64,000 nt of DNA. Source: Otatea glauca. Taxonomy: Eukaryota > Streptophyta > Magnoliopsida > Poales > Poaceae. Below are positions 44,011 to 55,722 of this stretch, piece after piece (within the stretch, counting starts at the first letter, position 1; each line of letters begins with the position of its first letter). The position numbers were made by a program, and so were the translations under genes. The stretch covers positions 42,966,104 to 43,030,103 of the forward strand of contig CM070725.1 of NCBI GenBank assembly GCA_036346275.1, written 5' to 3'. The notes below the pieces were generated by a model. That model did not search any database and had not been told where the DNA came from. It saw only the letters and a program-made list of their open reading frames with translations.

Positions 44011-46852
44011 AGCTCCCCCTCACGAAAGGCAGTAAGGGCTCACGACTCCAAGCTCACTCCTCAAGGCAACAAATCTGGAGCTATCCAAAGGCTTGGTGAA
44101 AATATCGCTAATCAAGGTCACTCTCTGAACTGAAGCGCGATATCTCCTTCTCCACATGGTCTCTAAGGAAGTGATATCTAATATCAATGTGCTTGGTCCG
44201 GGAATGTTGCCTTTGGGTTTTAGCAATGCAAATAGTGAAGTGTTGTCACGAGAAAAGTGGCACACTCTCTATCTCTAACCCATAGTCCCGTAAGGTCGAT
44301 CTCATCCAGAGCACTTGGCTACAAAGAATCGGGTGCTGAGAACATACTCGGCCTCGGCGGTGGATCGTGCAACTCGGATCGCTTCCTAGATGACCAAGAA
44401 ACAAGAGAAGTGCCAATGAATTGGCAAGTGCCAGAAGTGCTCTTCCTATCTATCCTACAGCCAGCAAAGTCGGCATCGGAAAAAGCTCTAAGAGATAGAC
44501 AAGAAGACGAAGAGTACCAAATACCATAATCGGTGGTATACGAAGGTACCGAAGATGCGCTTGACCGCCTGGCGGTGAGAGAGCGCGAGGAGAAGCTTGA
44601 AATCGAGCGCATGCAGACACAAGCAAAATGTATGTCCGGCCTCAAGCGGTTGAGGTACAAGAGGAGCCGATCATGCTCAAACTCCTTTTGATCGGCAGGC
44701 TCACCATCCTCATCGGGCTCGAGGACAGCGAGTGGTGGCCATAGGAGTCATCACCGGCTTCCCATCGGACATGTCGAACGCCTCGGGAGGTCACGGTATA
44801 TTTGCCTTGATGCAAGAAAGTACCTCCCAGTCCGCTTGATTTGGAAGCCAAGAAAGTAGCTCAACTCGCCCATCATACTCATCTCAAACTCAGGCTCATC
44901 ACCTCGTAAAACCGAGACACAAGCGAATGAGATGAGCCACCAAAATTATATCGTCCATATAAATCGGACAAGAAGAAAATGAGACTCATGGTGTCCGATG
45001 AGCGAGTTTTGTCTACTATGCCCATTTTGAAGTCATGGTGAGAAGATAAGACTTGAGCCTCTCATACCATGCTCGGGGCTCGCTTGAGTCCATACAAAGC
45101 TTTGGAGAGCTTGTATACATGACTCGGAAACTTGGGGTTCTCGAATCTCGGAGGTTGTTTGACATAAACCTCTTCCTCAATATAGCCATTGAGGAATGCA
45201 CTCTTGACATCCATTTGATAGAGCTTGAAGCCCGGGATGTAGAGAATGCAAGCAGGATCCTAATAGCCTCTAATCTAGCTACAGGGCAAAGGTCTCCTCA
45301 AAGTCAAGACCTCAACTTTGAGAAAAGCCCGTGCAACTAGCCTAGCCTTGTTGCGAAAGACAACCCCATCCTCACTCTGCTTGTTTTTGAACACCCACTT
45401 GGTCCCAATGACATTATGACGGATGGGGCTCGACAAAGTCGCCATACCTTGTTCCTCTCAAAGTTCTCAAGTTCTCATGCATAGCATTAATCCACGATTC
45501 ATCGGATAATGCATGAAAAACATCTTTCGGCTCAAAGGAGGCAACGAAGGCAGAGTGGAGGCAGAATCGGACAAACGATTTTGAGCGAGTGACGCGCTCA
45601 AACAGATCACCAATGATCCGATCGGTGGATGAGCTTCTGGATATGACGGGAGGACCAAGGTAGTGGCCTCTACCTCATGCACGTAAGAGGTAGGAGCAGA
45701 GCCACTACCGGTGAAGGAGAGTCTCAAGGCAAGAAGTGGTCACTCGAGGTGCGTAAATGGAAGCAGGAGGCACCTCGGGTATAGAGGGAACTGGATCCGG
45801 TGGAACACCATCATCTCCATCATCCTCATCTTCTACAAAGATGGTCTCGGAGGGATAAGAAGAGCCTGAAACATCAGGTCTAGCTCCCGGCTAGCCTCAT
45901 CAAGGTCACATCACGGTCTCTATGATCCTATGCGCATCAACACTCCTGCACCCTATAGTTACGAGAAGAAGTCGAGTAACCTAGAAAGATACCATCAAGA
46001 GCGAGACTCAAACTTATCTAGGTTACTGGACTTCAAGATAAAACACTTGCAACCAAAACGCGAAAATGAGACACCTGGGCTTTCGCCATACCTCAACTCA
46101 TAAGAAGTGCGATGCAAATGTGCTCTCAAAACACGCGATTAGAAACATGGCAAGCAGAGCTATAGCCTCACCCAAAACTTCCTAGAGTATCAGACTTGTC
46201 TAGCATCGTCCCGCCATCTCAACCAGGTCCTGTTCTTCCTTTCCACTACGCCATTCTCCGAGGGGCGAGGAGAAGAGAAGCGATGCTCTAAAACTGACTC
46301 ACACAAAACTCTCAAAGTAGGAATTCTTGAACTCAGTGCCATTATCACTCGCAGTATAGCTCGTAATGCACTGGGAGCTCAATAGACAACCCTCTTGATC
46401 AAACCCCTGAAATGAGAAAAAGTCTCATCCTTCGAGGCCATGAAGAATACCCAAGAGAATCTAGAAAAATCATCAACGATGACAAGAACATACCACTTCC
46501 CTCCCGCCGATGCACTCTAGTTGGACCAATAGTGTCCATATGTAAAAGCCGTCTCAGTGCATCGATCATCACTACGGTGGTGGAGGATGAGAAGCGAGAA
46601 CCATCTTGCCATGTCGGCAAGGAGAGCAAACTAAGTCTTTGACCATCTTGAGTTTGGGCAAACCCCGAATGAGATCATGGCTGCTAACTCGGGTCAAATG
46701 ATCAAAACCAATGTGACCAAGTCTCCTATGCCGAAGGAGAGATCACGGACTCGAAGCAATCAAACATCGAAGAGAGTCTCGGAAGAAGCAGAAAAATCAG
46801 CACGAAAGACTCTCCCAAATCTAGAAATCCCGCAAACTAACCCTCCTGAATA
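44011..46852 (-). pseudogene. pol remnant of element B, unit 2, truncated in integrase
   Basis: RNase H and reverse transcriptase fragments occupy about 44020-45870 and integrase fragments about 45870-46850, all on the minus strand. Readable parts include MSRVHSSMAILRKRFMS (out-of-frame reading of the reverse transcriptase), and matches throughout to 34665-37470 of unit 1. The match stops at about 46852, inside integrase, where the neighbouring LTR starts at TGCAAATCC. Short indels relative to unit 1 are abundant. Gag, protease and the 5' LTR are missing. Confidence 0.75.
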
Positions 46853-49429
46853 TGCAAATCCAGACCCTCTGTGTATACTACACTAGTCCAGGATCACGCT
46901 AGTGCACACAGGCTCAACATCGGTAAATGTCACAATCACAACGAAAACATTATGAAAGACATCATATATTAATTAATACCAGTTGAATGACCTTATGGTC
47001 AACTTACATGACTATGCCTCGTAAGTATGAAAAACAAATTAAACTGCAGCGGTATGAAAATATAGATAAACCCCTTAGTATATCACAGGCAACTGACTAG
47101 GCTCGTACCCTAAACATTCGTCTCCTCCTGGTACTCCTCCTCTAGCACTGATGTAGACTCCTCAACTGGTGATATTTTTGTTGGTAAGGGTGAGTACTTA
47201 AAGCACTCAACATGTTGTGTACATAATGCAATTCTAACATAACTGTATGCAAGGCTTTGCACCATGTGAGTTGACCCGTGAACCCGGGACTCACACCACC
47301 ACTAGCAGTACCAAAGCTACGACATTGCAAATTAATCAGCTAGGCTGTCCCATACCAGACATGTGGTTGCATGATTGACTCAGGTCAAAAACTTGCAAGG
47401 TTAAGTCCTTAGAGTAACTAGGGCCAGACTTCCACATACCCTCTACCCTTCGTTCCACCTTGGCACATTGTCCCTGACACTTGCCCCAATCTAAATGATT
47501 ACCACCCTAGTTGATTACCAATTGCACCACGTGCCATCAACAATTCAATATCGTTGTGTGACATCCCTCACAACAATAATTCAATCTCATCGTGTGACAA
47601 CACCTGACACACCAATTCATAATCATGTTTCATATTCCATTAGTCAAGATTAAACTTTGATGATTCAAGTACATATGATGACGTGGCATGGCTTAGCGCA
47701 CTAACACGATCTAACCAACCCATATTGAGTTTAGTATTAACCGACTAGTAATGAACCAATCTAGGGTGACAATAGATCATGGCATACAAATGACACGGTA
47801 GGGTATAAGCTCAATTGGGTATAATAACTAGATCCCAAATTATTTGAAAGCATTTATACACATAAAATACCATGCATAAGATTGAAACAAAATAACAATT
47901 TTATAAAGTTGGGTTCAACATAATCAAAGCACAAAATGCCTTATAAGAGCCCTTATTCTTGTTCTGAACCTTGATCTTAGAATCGACGGATCCTCCTCGG
48001 ATGCTTCGCACAATTCAACGTCTACACAAATCGAGAGAGAAAACTAAATAAATATCAAAATAGAGAGCAAACAAACTCCACAAATCAAATAAAATTCACC
48101 ATTAAATAAATCTCAATTTTACAAATTTTTAGAAATTTGAATCACCTCAATCGGAGCTCGTATGAGGAAGAACGAGCTCTTAGAAGATTAAAAAATCTAA
48201 AAATGAAAAATGAAAAATAAAATAGTAAACCGAATTGTTTTTATTTTGAAAATCCGATTTAATGCATCATCATGACGTCAGCGTGACGTCATCACGAACC
48301 AATCGCATGCTGACACGTCATGCGGTGCACGCAACTAGTCCACGAATCCAAAACGGTCCACCGTGGACTCGGTCCAGGCCGCTTGGAATTCTGTGCGACA
48401 CGTGTCAACGCACGATTAGGCATAATGACGGCATGATCTGAACCGTCCATCCAAGATCCAACGGCACGCGTCCAATGACATCAGTTCGGCCGCATGGCGT
48501 GATGCAAGGCTTCCACGTGGCGAAATATCAACCACACTCTTGGATCCAATGGTTGAGAACAGTGGCAACGACTCACAATGGCGGAACACGTGGCTCAATC
48601 TGGTTGATGCAAACTAGATCTAACGACTGAAGATCACGGCTAAGCTTCTCATGGCGACGCGACGCTGGACATGAAGATGAAGACCCCAAGCGCAACGATT
48701 CAGCGACTCTTCGGCGGCACAGTCTTGTGGATCTGGAAAAGCGTGACATGAGCAACTCGGTGACTTCCTCTTCTATGGCGGGAAGGCAACAGCCGACGAG
48801 ATCCAGCGAAGTTAAGGCGACGGCGCAGCCCTCAAACTCCGACGTGCTGTCGAGATGATGAGAAGTAGGGCACTAGAGATGGCGCTTGAGGGGGAAAACA
48901 GCACGGGTCAGCGGCTTTTATATCACCTCGAAAGGCGTGCAAATCACGAACACCGAGACAAATATGGCGGCAACGCGGCGGAGAAGTCTGTTCCGAATAC
49001 GGTGAAGACGAAGAAATCATGACCATCCACATGTCGATGATCGACAGCACACAGCGCACGAGACTCGGCAAAATCATGGCTGTACACGCGGCGCAACGAA
49101 TGGTCTCAATACACCACGACGCAGCGTAATCTGCCCCGCCCATGGCATCCAACGGCCGGTTTTCCCCCTAGGTCCAAAACTCCCGGTTGATCCTGACCCT
49201 ACAAAACAAAATCCGACGGCTTAGGATCCAGGCCTAACAACAACAACCGGCTGGGCCGAATCAGCTACACAGCGATGGGCCAAACTGATACAGTACTAAG
49301 CTTTTGGCCTAATAACTAATTCAACATTTCTAGGGTTTTCTGATTAGTTTTAATTCCAAAATTTTGTTTAATTTATTTAGGGCAGATATAATACCAATAA
49401 AAATCCAATCAAGTTCATCCTTTAACTTG
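46853..49429 (-). repeat. Degenerate long LTR, probably Ty3/Gypsy, minus orientation
   Basis: On the minus strand it ends GGGTCTGGATTTGCA at the junction with element B. Its promoter zone shows TATAAAAG at 48915-48922 followed by a GC-rich leader, and CCTCATACGAGCTCCGATTG at 48146-48165 matches the LTR at 21342-22701 in inverted orientation. GTCCACGGTGGACC and CACGTGTC motifs near 48350-48410 are also shared. No internal coding region accompanies it. The GC-rich frames inside are not genes. Confidence 0.5.
48915..48922 (-). promoter_or_regulatory. TATA box of the degenerate LTR
   Basis: TATAAAAG on the minus strand, located like the TTTTAAAAGC box near 21977 in the related LTR. Confidence 0.5.
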
Positions 49430-49626
49430 AATCCTAAGTATGCATTAAGATAATAGAGTGAATACGAATGCATACCTTGGGTTTTCTATTTTTCATCTAA
49501 ATTTGAGACTAATAAGAATAAAACTCAATAAACATGTTAGTCTCATAATGATTAGATTTGTCGTTAAACAATGATTAAGCATTAATCTAAAACCAATCAC
49601 CAAAACCAATGAAACTTGAACTTACA
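49430..49626 (-). repeat. Truncated copy of the element A LTR start
   Basis: On the minus strand it begins TGTAAGTTCAAGTTTC and continues through GGTTTTGGTGATTGG to GGTATGCATTCG, matching 22702-22930. It breaks off after about 195 bp. The shared opening at two loci supports TGTAAG as the true LTR start of element A. Confidence 0.6.
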
Positions 49627-51131
49627 AGTATATAAGACTTATTGTATTGCAATGGAAGTACGTCCACGTAAGTTTGGTTTAGATATGCCTGTTAGATGGA
49701 ACTCTACTTACTTGATGCTTAAGTCACTCATACCCTATAAGAGTATATTGATATGTTGCTCAATACTTGCTGTCATTTTTGGAATTTTTTATGATTCCAC
49801 TATTGCTTTATCTAGAGTTTATTACTCAACCTCTCCTTTAATTGTACGTCATATTCTAAAAATTACTACCCACTTAATGAACCACGAAAATGATAATATT
49901 TTGCATGAATCTGTTTGTGTTATGAAAACTAAAATTTTGAAATATTGGAAAGAAATTCCTATGTTATAGGCATTTGCATTTATTTTAAATCCTAGAGCTA
50001 AAGTTCGAGGATTTGCTAATATTCTCTCACTTCTAAGTGATGCGATGGGTACTGATTATCCTAGTTATTTTTCAAATGATCGTGCTAACCTATCTCAAGT
50101 TTATGCTAAATACGATCAGAAGTTTACTAGAGTTCGCATGCAGCGACCTCCATCAGCACCAACAACAGGTAAGAAGAAACTGCGTGGAAAAGATATGGGG
50201 TGCAAGTGGCTCTACCTCAAGGAGTTCAAATACAACAACGTCAAATGCGGACACAATAACAAGTGGTGGGGAGCTAGCTGTCTGTCTCAACAACGACACT
50301 GTCAGCTACCAAGACCAGCAAGAGGAAGACTTCAGTATTTTGAACTGGTGGTACGAGCACAAGATAACATATTCGGTGATTTCCATATTAGCATGGGATG
50401 TGTTAATAGTTCATGTCTACACGATTTTTTCGGAATCTGTTTTCAGTCTATCCGGAAGAATAATCGAGGAGAGAAGGACAAATCTGACAAGTGAAATGTT
50501 AAAAATACTTCACTGTGGAAGATTGGGAACAAGTTGATCAACAAGCTCAACACACTATAGAAAATATTGAGCTAGCGACGACCTTTGAAAATCTTTATCT
50601 AGATAGTCAGGAAGAATAATTATAATCTTCACTTTTTTCCTTATATCACGAGCTATAGAATGTAGTCTTTTTTTTCTTTGCCAAGGTTTTCTCATGTTAA
50701 GCTTTTACTTGGCAAATTTTTTAACGAGTAGCCAAATATTAATAAAAATCATTATTTAATTCCAATTATTTGTCTCCTTTTAGAATTTTATTTCATATTT
50801 TTTGTTTTTTCTAATTTACATAGATTTTTAAAAAGTTTTTCTACGTTCCTTTCCGTTTTTCTAATTATTCTAGATTTTTCAAAAAAATTCAAAATTTTAC
50901 GATTTTCTAATTTTTTTATATATTTTTTAAAAAATTACAGGCCATACGGGCCGGCTGTCGCCCAGCATAGCCCATCAGCTCATTTGCACCTGTGCCAGCA
51001 TAGCACGGCTCGACAGCCATTTGGACCGTGACCTTGGCCTGTGAACTGGCACGACACGATCCGTTTAACAGCCGGACCTAAACAGGCCGTGTTGCGTTCG
51101 GACCCTGCCGTGCCGCCCATTTAGCCACCAC
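49627..51131 (+). mobile_element. hAT element, 3' half
   Basis: The back half of a hAT transposon: C-terminal transposase, a 3' region, AT-rich filler and a right end rich in GGGC/GCCC and CGGCACGG motifs ending around CATTTAGCCACCACTG. The left half is absent and the sequence abuts an LTR fragment. It is closely related to the hAT element at 55723-59257, in the same orientation. Confidence 0.7.
49640..50619 (+). pseudogene. hAT transposase, C-terminal half
   Basis: The first block includes RKFGLDMPVRWNSTYLMLKS (about 49665-49725), a conserved hAT segment. After a stop at about 49966 the sequence resumes with LNPRAKVRGFA and, in a third frame, the dimerisation region: WWYEHKITYSVISILAWDV, then SGRIIEERRTNLTSEMLKIL (about 50345-50510). 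The last residues are FENLYLDSQEE followed by TAA at 50617-50619. Three frame changes make it non-functional. The DDE core and BED finger are missing. Confidence 0.82.
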
Positions 51132-51522
51132 TGCACATCATACCAATTGTACCATCTTACCAGTTACTAGTATAAGACGTCGCATATAGACTTGAGTTAG
51201 ATCGATCTGTTATCTAAAAAGTTTCATTTCTACCGTCCAAATATTCACGAAATTCATCTCGTGCAATCGGCTAAACACAACTCGAGCACTCGGATTGAAT
51301 CAAAAACATATACCAAGTTGGTAGGCTGCATGGAATAGTTTACTAGTGCTCACAAATAGAAACTCAAAAGAACCGAACGGCAAACATGAGGCCATGCTAT
51401 TTCATGAATGCATCAAAAGTGCGAAACCATCTAACAAGTTGGGAGGTAAAGAAAGGGACGCTGGCCCTCCTGACATTCTACATATTTGCTAATCTGCACC
51501 CATAGAAATGCTTACAAGTAAG
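51132..51522. other. Intergenic sequence downstream of the hnRNP-type gene
   Basis: No gene, repeat or terminus is recognisable in this stretch. It probably represents original sequence 3' of the RNA-binding protein gene. Confidence 0.3.
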
Positions 51523-51531
51523 CTAAACTTA

Positions 51532-52183
51532 AGAGTAAATTTCACAAAACTATATATTTCTTGTACAAACTACACTCTTCGGTTCACAAAAACTTGTCGG
51601 TTTGGGATTCGTGCCCTCAAACTTTGAAACCTTAGCTATCAATATCTTCTTAAATATTTAGATTGAATGCATGAAAATGATGTGTAGATTCGTCTCGAAA
51701 CATATTTTCATTATATTATAGTTTTATTGGGTTTTTTAAATATATTACAATAAAAATTTGTGGTCAAAGTTGAGTTTTGAGAATCGTGTCGATATCCAAA
51801 ATGACAACTATTTGTGACCAGAGAGAGTATCAGAAAACTATATATTTTAAGAGAGCTTGCATCACAGGGAGTATCATAAAACTACATATTTTAAGAGAGA
51901 TTGTATCACAAAACTACATATTTTAGAATTAATCGTTTCTTGTAACAGGTCTAACAATGTAGACCCACATAGCAGCTTCACGCATAGATAAAACAGAAAA
52001 TGTAGGCGTGTGAGACTACTATGTAGACTCATACTGTTAGACCCGTTGCAAAAAAATGGTTAATTCTAAAACTTATAGTTTTGTGTCACAAGTTCTTCTA
52101 GAATCTGTAGTTTTGTGAAATAGAAACTAAAACTTGTATTTTTCTGATAGTTTGTAAAAAAACCTATAGTTGTGAAATTTACT
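51532..52183. mobile_element. Mutator-type MITE with 9-bp target duplication
   Basis: CTAAACTTA flanks both sides (51523-51531 and 52184-52192). The termini share AGTAAATTTCACAA in inverted orientation, with further matching inside (TTTACAAACTA). The 652-bp interior contains three direct copies of AAAACTA(T/C)ATATTTTA between about 51836 and 51935 and no gene. It lies in the 3' flank of the hnRNP-type gene. Confidence 0.7.
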
Positions 52184-52192
52184 CTAAACTTA

Positions 52193-52448
52193 ACGCGCAT
52201 AGAACTATCACAAATACCACAATTCTGTATCATCCTAAACAAAACTGTTAACACAACATCTAGTCTGGATCACTACATAATATCTGATAAAAGCTAAAGC
52301 TCAGACGAGCTAGTCAACATGTACACAATATTAAACTGGGTTCAATACTCAAGGGGTTCTATCATGTAAAGTGCCCCTACACAGGCAAACTAGGAAACTC
52401 GTAGAGAATATTAAGCTGGGCTCAATCCTTCAAAGGCACTTCCGATCA
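52193..52448 (-). other. 3' untranslated region of the hnRNP-type gene
   Basis: Sequence downstream of the stop codon. An imperfect direct duplication is visible: ACACAATATTAAACTGGGTT near 52322 and AGAGAATATTAAGCTGGGCT near 52404. The polyadenylation site cannot be placed with confidence. Confidence 0.4.
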
Positions 52449-55400
52449 TTAATATGGATGATATCGGCCTGAACCACCAGCAAAGCTTCCCCTATTCCTG
52501 TCAGGTGTGCTACCAGATCCATAACCACCTAGTGCAGAATCATATGCCCCACCGTACGTAGCGCCGCCAAATCTAGAACTACTGGGGCCACCAAAGCTCT
52601 CGTCACCACCACGCCTGTAACCACTTAAATTCCCACCAGGGTAAGCATCATCAACACCACCTCCATATGACCCAAAGCGACTAGGATAACTGAAGGAAGA
52701 CATGCCTCCATAGCCTCCTAATCCCGCATAGTACCGGCCGTATCCAACACCATATTCACCTATCCCACTGTAACCACCGAGACTACCACCAAAACCTCCA
52801 TGGTTTCTATAAGGACCAGATCCACCACTGTTGTAATTGCCATAAGCACAGGCCAATCCACCATAGTCATATCCAGAGGGATGGTCCCTGGAGTCCCTAC
52901 CATATGCTGCACTAGAATCACTACCATATGATGATGGTGGTGGATTTGAGGATTTCTTTGGTTCAGCTTTCTTGATCTCCACCTACAACAAAGCAAATGA
53001 CCTAAGTTCTGTCAAATATAAACCTACCGGTCCTTGCTACCAATTATCCGTAAAGCATGATGTTCCGTGACATTAGCAAAGTTGTCGATTTGAACAGAAG
53101 AATGCAATTTCTTTTGGCAGAAATTAGTGTACACATTTTGCACCATAAGTATACAGTGGAGGGGCTAACAATCAGCGACATTTCTGTAATGAACTGCACA
53201 AGACTCACCTTTGAACCAGCAAGATCAATCATATTTCCATTTGCTAACAAACCATCTACAACTTGCTCAGAACCAAAAACTATAAATCCAAAGCCTCGAG
53301 AGCGTTTGGTTTGATGATCATGCATAATCTGGTGGTCGACCACAGTTCCATATTTTGCGAAGAAATTCTTGAAGTCATCTGAGCAACAGAACATATAGAA
53401 GGCCCGTCAGATCAAAATCAATGTAAAAGGAAGCAGACAATTATATTCCAGATTGATAATACCTTCTGACAGTGTTGGGGGAAGCCCACCAACAAATATC
53501 TTTTTAGTTTTGAAATCCTTAGACTGCATAGCATCTTTTGGAATGGTTCTCTTAATCTCAACCTCGAAATTACAAAAGGCAAGTCTACTAAGCAATTTGC
53601 AGTTGTGAACATGTGGGAACTGGGAAATTGTAGCACTTGTAGAGGGACAAATTGAAAGGAACGATACTCAAGCACCAAGATGGATAGAACAGAACAGAAG
53701 AAATAAGAAAAGGCTATCAAGCAACAACAACGAATCTAACGGGCATATAAAAAAAATGATGCATGAGCACGCCAACAAATGAAACTTGAGTCAAGATATA
53801 TAACTGGGGAATGGAGTTTTGCAGACTTCATTGAAATGACACAAGCAAACTAACATTGATAAGAATGATAAGAAATGAACCAGAAACACCTTAATTGTTT
53901 AGAAATCCAGCTTTGATGAACACTGTACATTAACATGCCAAATATTTGAACTCATCAAGCAACAAACAGATTAATATATACGTGAATATTCATGGTTAGT
54001 TAAAATACCTTTGCAGCAAGGTAACAAAGAAAATCTATGCACTGCAAAATACTCATAAACATCACGATGAAAACCTAAATGACCTATGCACATATAGGCA
54101 GCATCACAAGGTCTAAATTCACAAGTTTCAATGCACAATTAATCCATACATAACATAGAAGTTAGAACAGAAGATGATATATCAGACTATGAAGATTTTC
54201 TAATGAACACACAACAGACCTGAAGGGAATATGGAAATACTAACAGTCTAAACACTGAAAATGGAAGACAAATACATATAGTTTAGGCATTAACGGTACA
54301 ACTATAAGAGCTGAAGTGAGGAAATGCTTAACAATTGGGCAACCCAACTCCAAGTGGTGTGCTGAGAATGAAACTTACTTGCTTTCCATTGATAACATGG
54401 ATGTCATCTATCACTTTATCAACAACAGCAGGGTTAGAATATGTAATGAAGCCAAAACCCCTTGGCTGAGATGTGTGCTTATCTTTCATTATTACCGAAT
54501 CAACTATTTCTCCATACTGGCCAAAATGCTTCACAAATGTGGCTGTCATCAAAAATAGCAGAAACCAGATTAGTATATTACAAAAAAAAAGCTAATGTGA
54601 GAATCTATTAATTATTTAATTGACTAGTACACATAATATAACTACAGAAATCAGATTGGTGAAGAAAAAAAAAACAAAATTGATTAGGTCATAGTGCGAT
54701 AGATGCATGAGCTAGTCCATTATGGCCCCTTCTAGGGATTATCCCCCATGGATCAATTGTAACCCACCAATCCTCATTAAGTACCAACAACATGTCTTCT
54801 GTTGCAATGTTAACTGCCCAGAATAATTTAAAATAGTCACACAACAGAGTCATCTCTTATGAATCAACACATTTTTTGATTAGATATTACAAATACCTAG
54901 AGTTATGTAATATGCATGACATAGATTGACAATGGATCATAGTATAACCACACAAATCTGCATTACTATGGAAAATTTACACCGGCAAGGTTAACAGAAT
55001 CAGTTGCAATTTGTTAAGGGCTCAAAGAGAGAGGCAACTACAGTATAGAATCGTTAATATTCTGATTAAGACGACACACAATACACATATCACAGTATTT
55101 CACATTGATCACGACCAAACGCAATGTTCATACCAAGCCCCAAACATCACAGTAAATTCCCATATACTCACACACTGTAGTTAAGCAGTATACCTACGCA
55201 CAGCACCGCAGAAATGCGGAGAGAAACACACCACATACCGATATACAGATCGCAATACCATACAACTGAATCGCGAATCGTGATCAGATCACCAGATCCA
55301 ACAACAACAGATCACCGCAAGCATCGCACGCCAACAGCGTCAGGAGGGATAAAGCGACGTACCGGGTGTGGTGTCCCGCGGAAGGCCCCCGACGAAGATC

Positions 55401-55550
55401 TTCCTGCAAATCCAATCCAAACCGTAACCATCAGACCGCTAAACAAGGATCGACCGGAAGTCCACGGTGAGGGGGAGGGGGGTGGGGGTGGATTTTTTAC
55501 CCGAAGCCGCCGCCGCCGTGCTCCTTGGGTCTCGCCACCGCCTTCCCCAT
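52449..55550 (-). CDS. hnRNP-type RNA-binding protein, two RRMs and Gly-rich tail
   Basis: Six minus-strand exons: 55501-55550, 55363-55403, 54379-54542, 53463-53562, 53209-53378 and 52449-52982. All have GT/AG junctions and join in frame to 1059 bp, 352 residues plus TAA. RRM1 has RNP2 KIFVGGL at 18-24 and RNP1 RGFGFITY at 58-65. RRM2 has KIFVGGLP at 106-113 and RGFGFIVF at 146-153. From about residue 195 the tail is rich in Gly, Tyr, Ser and Arg (GGYGG, SRFGS), ending GSGRYHPY. This is the plant RNP1/hnRNP A/B-like architecture, proteins that bind RNA in the nucleus and affect splicing, transport or stability. The start ATG (55548-55550) follows an AAACCCTAG-type leader and gives the shortest lead into RRM1. 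No defect is visible. A hAT element lies just upstream and a MITE just downstream. Confidence 0.93.
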
Positions 55551-55722
55551 GAACGCGCTAGGGTTTCCGCTCCGTCCTCTCCTGTGGTTGGTTTCGCTTC
55601 GCTTAATCGCGTGTGCCCTCTCGCTCGAATCGATCGATGGGTAGGTGCCGGCGTGCCGCGCGCTTGCTTGGGCTCGGGCGCCGAGGTGTCCAAACTGGCG
55701 GCACGGCGAGGCCCGTTTAGGC
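55551..55722 (-). promoter_or_regulatory. Remaining leader/promoter of the hnRNP-type gene
   Basis: About 170 bp of GC-rich sequence, including AAACCCTAG next to the start codon, separates the gene from the hAT element. Any core promoter further upstream would lie within or beyond that transposon. No TATA box is evident in what remains. Confidence 0.45.

Larger units (their letters stand above)
31203..46852 (-). mobile_element. Tandem SIRE-like Copia element B (LTR-internal-LTR-internal)
   Basis: Minus-strand order from left to right is LTR (31203-32829), internal (32830-40547), LTR (40548-42172) and second internal (42173-46852, truncated). The middle LTR has a primer binding site on its left and a polypurine tract on its right, so it is the 5' LTR of one unit and the 3' LTR of the next. 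The LTRs and 3' spacers are nearly identical between units. The second internal region ends inside integrase where another LTR begins. The unit inserted into the spacer of element A. Confidence 0.85.

Noticed and set aside
52760..52996. Histidine- and methionine-rich 78-codon frame
   Set aside because: It is an out-of-frame shadow of the glycine-rich last exon of the hnRNP-type gene.
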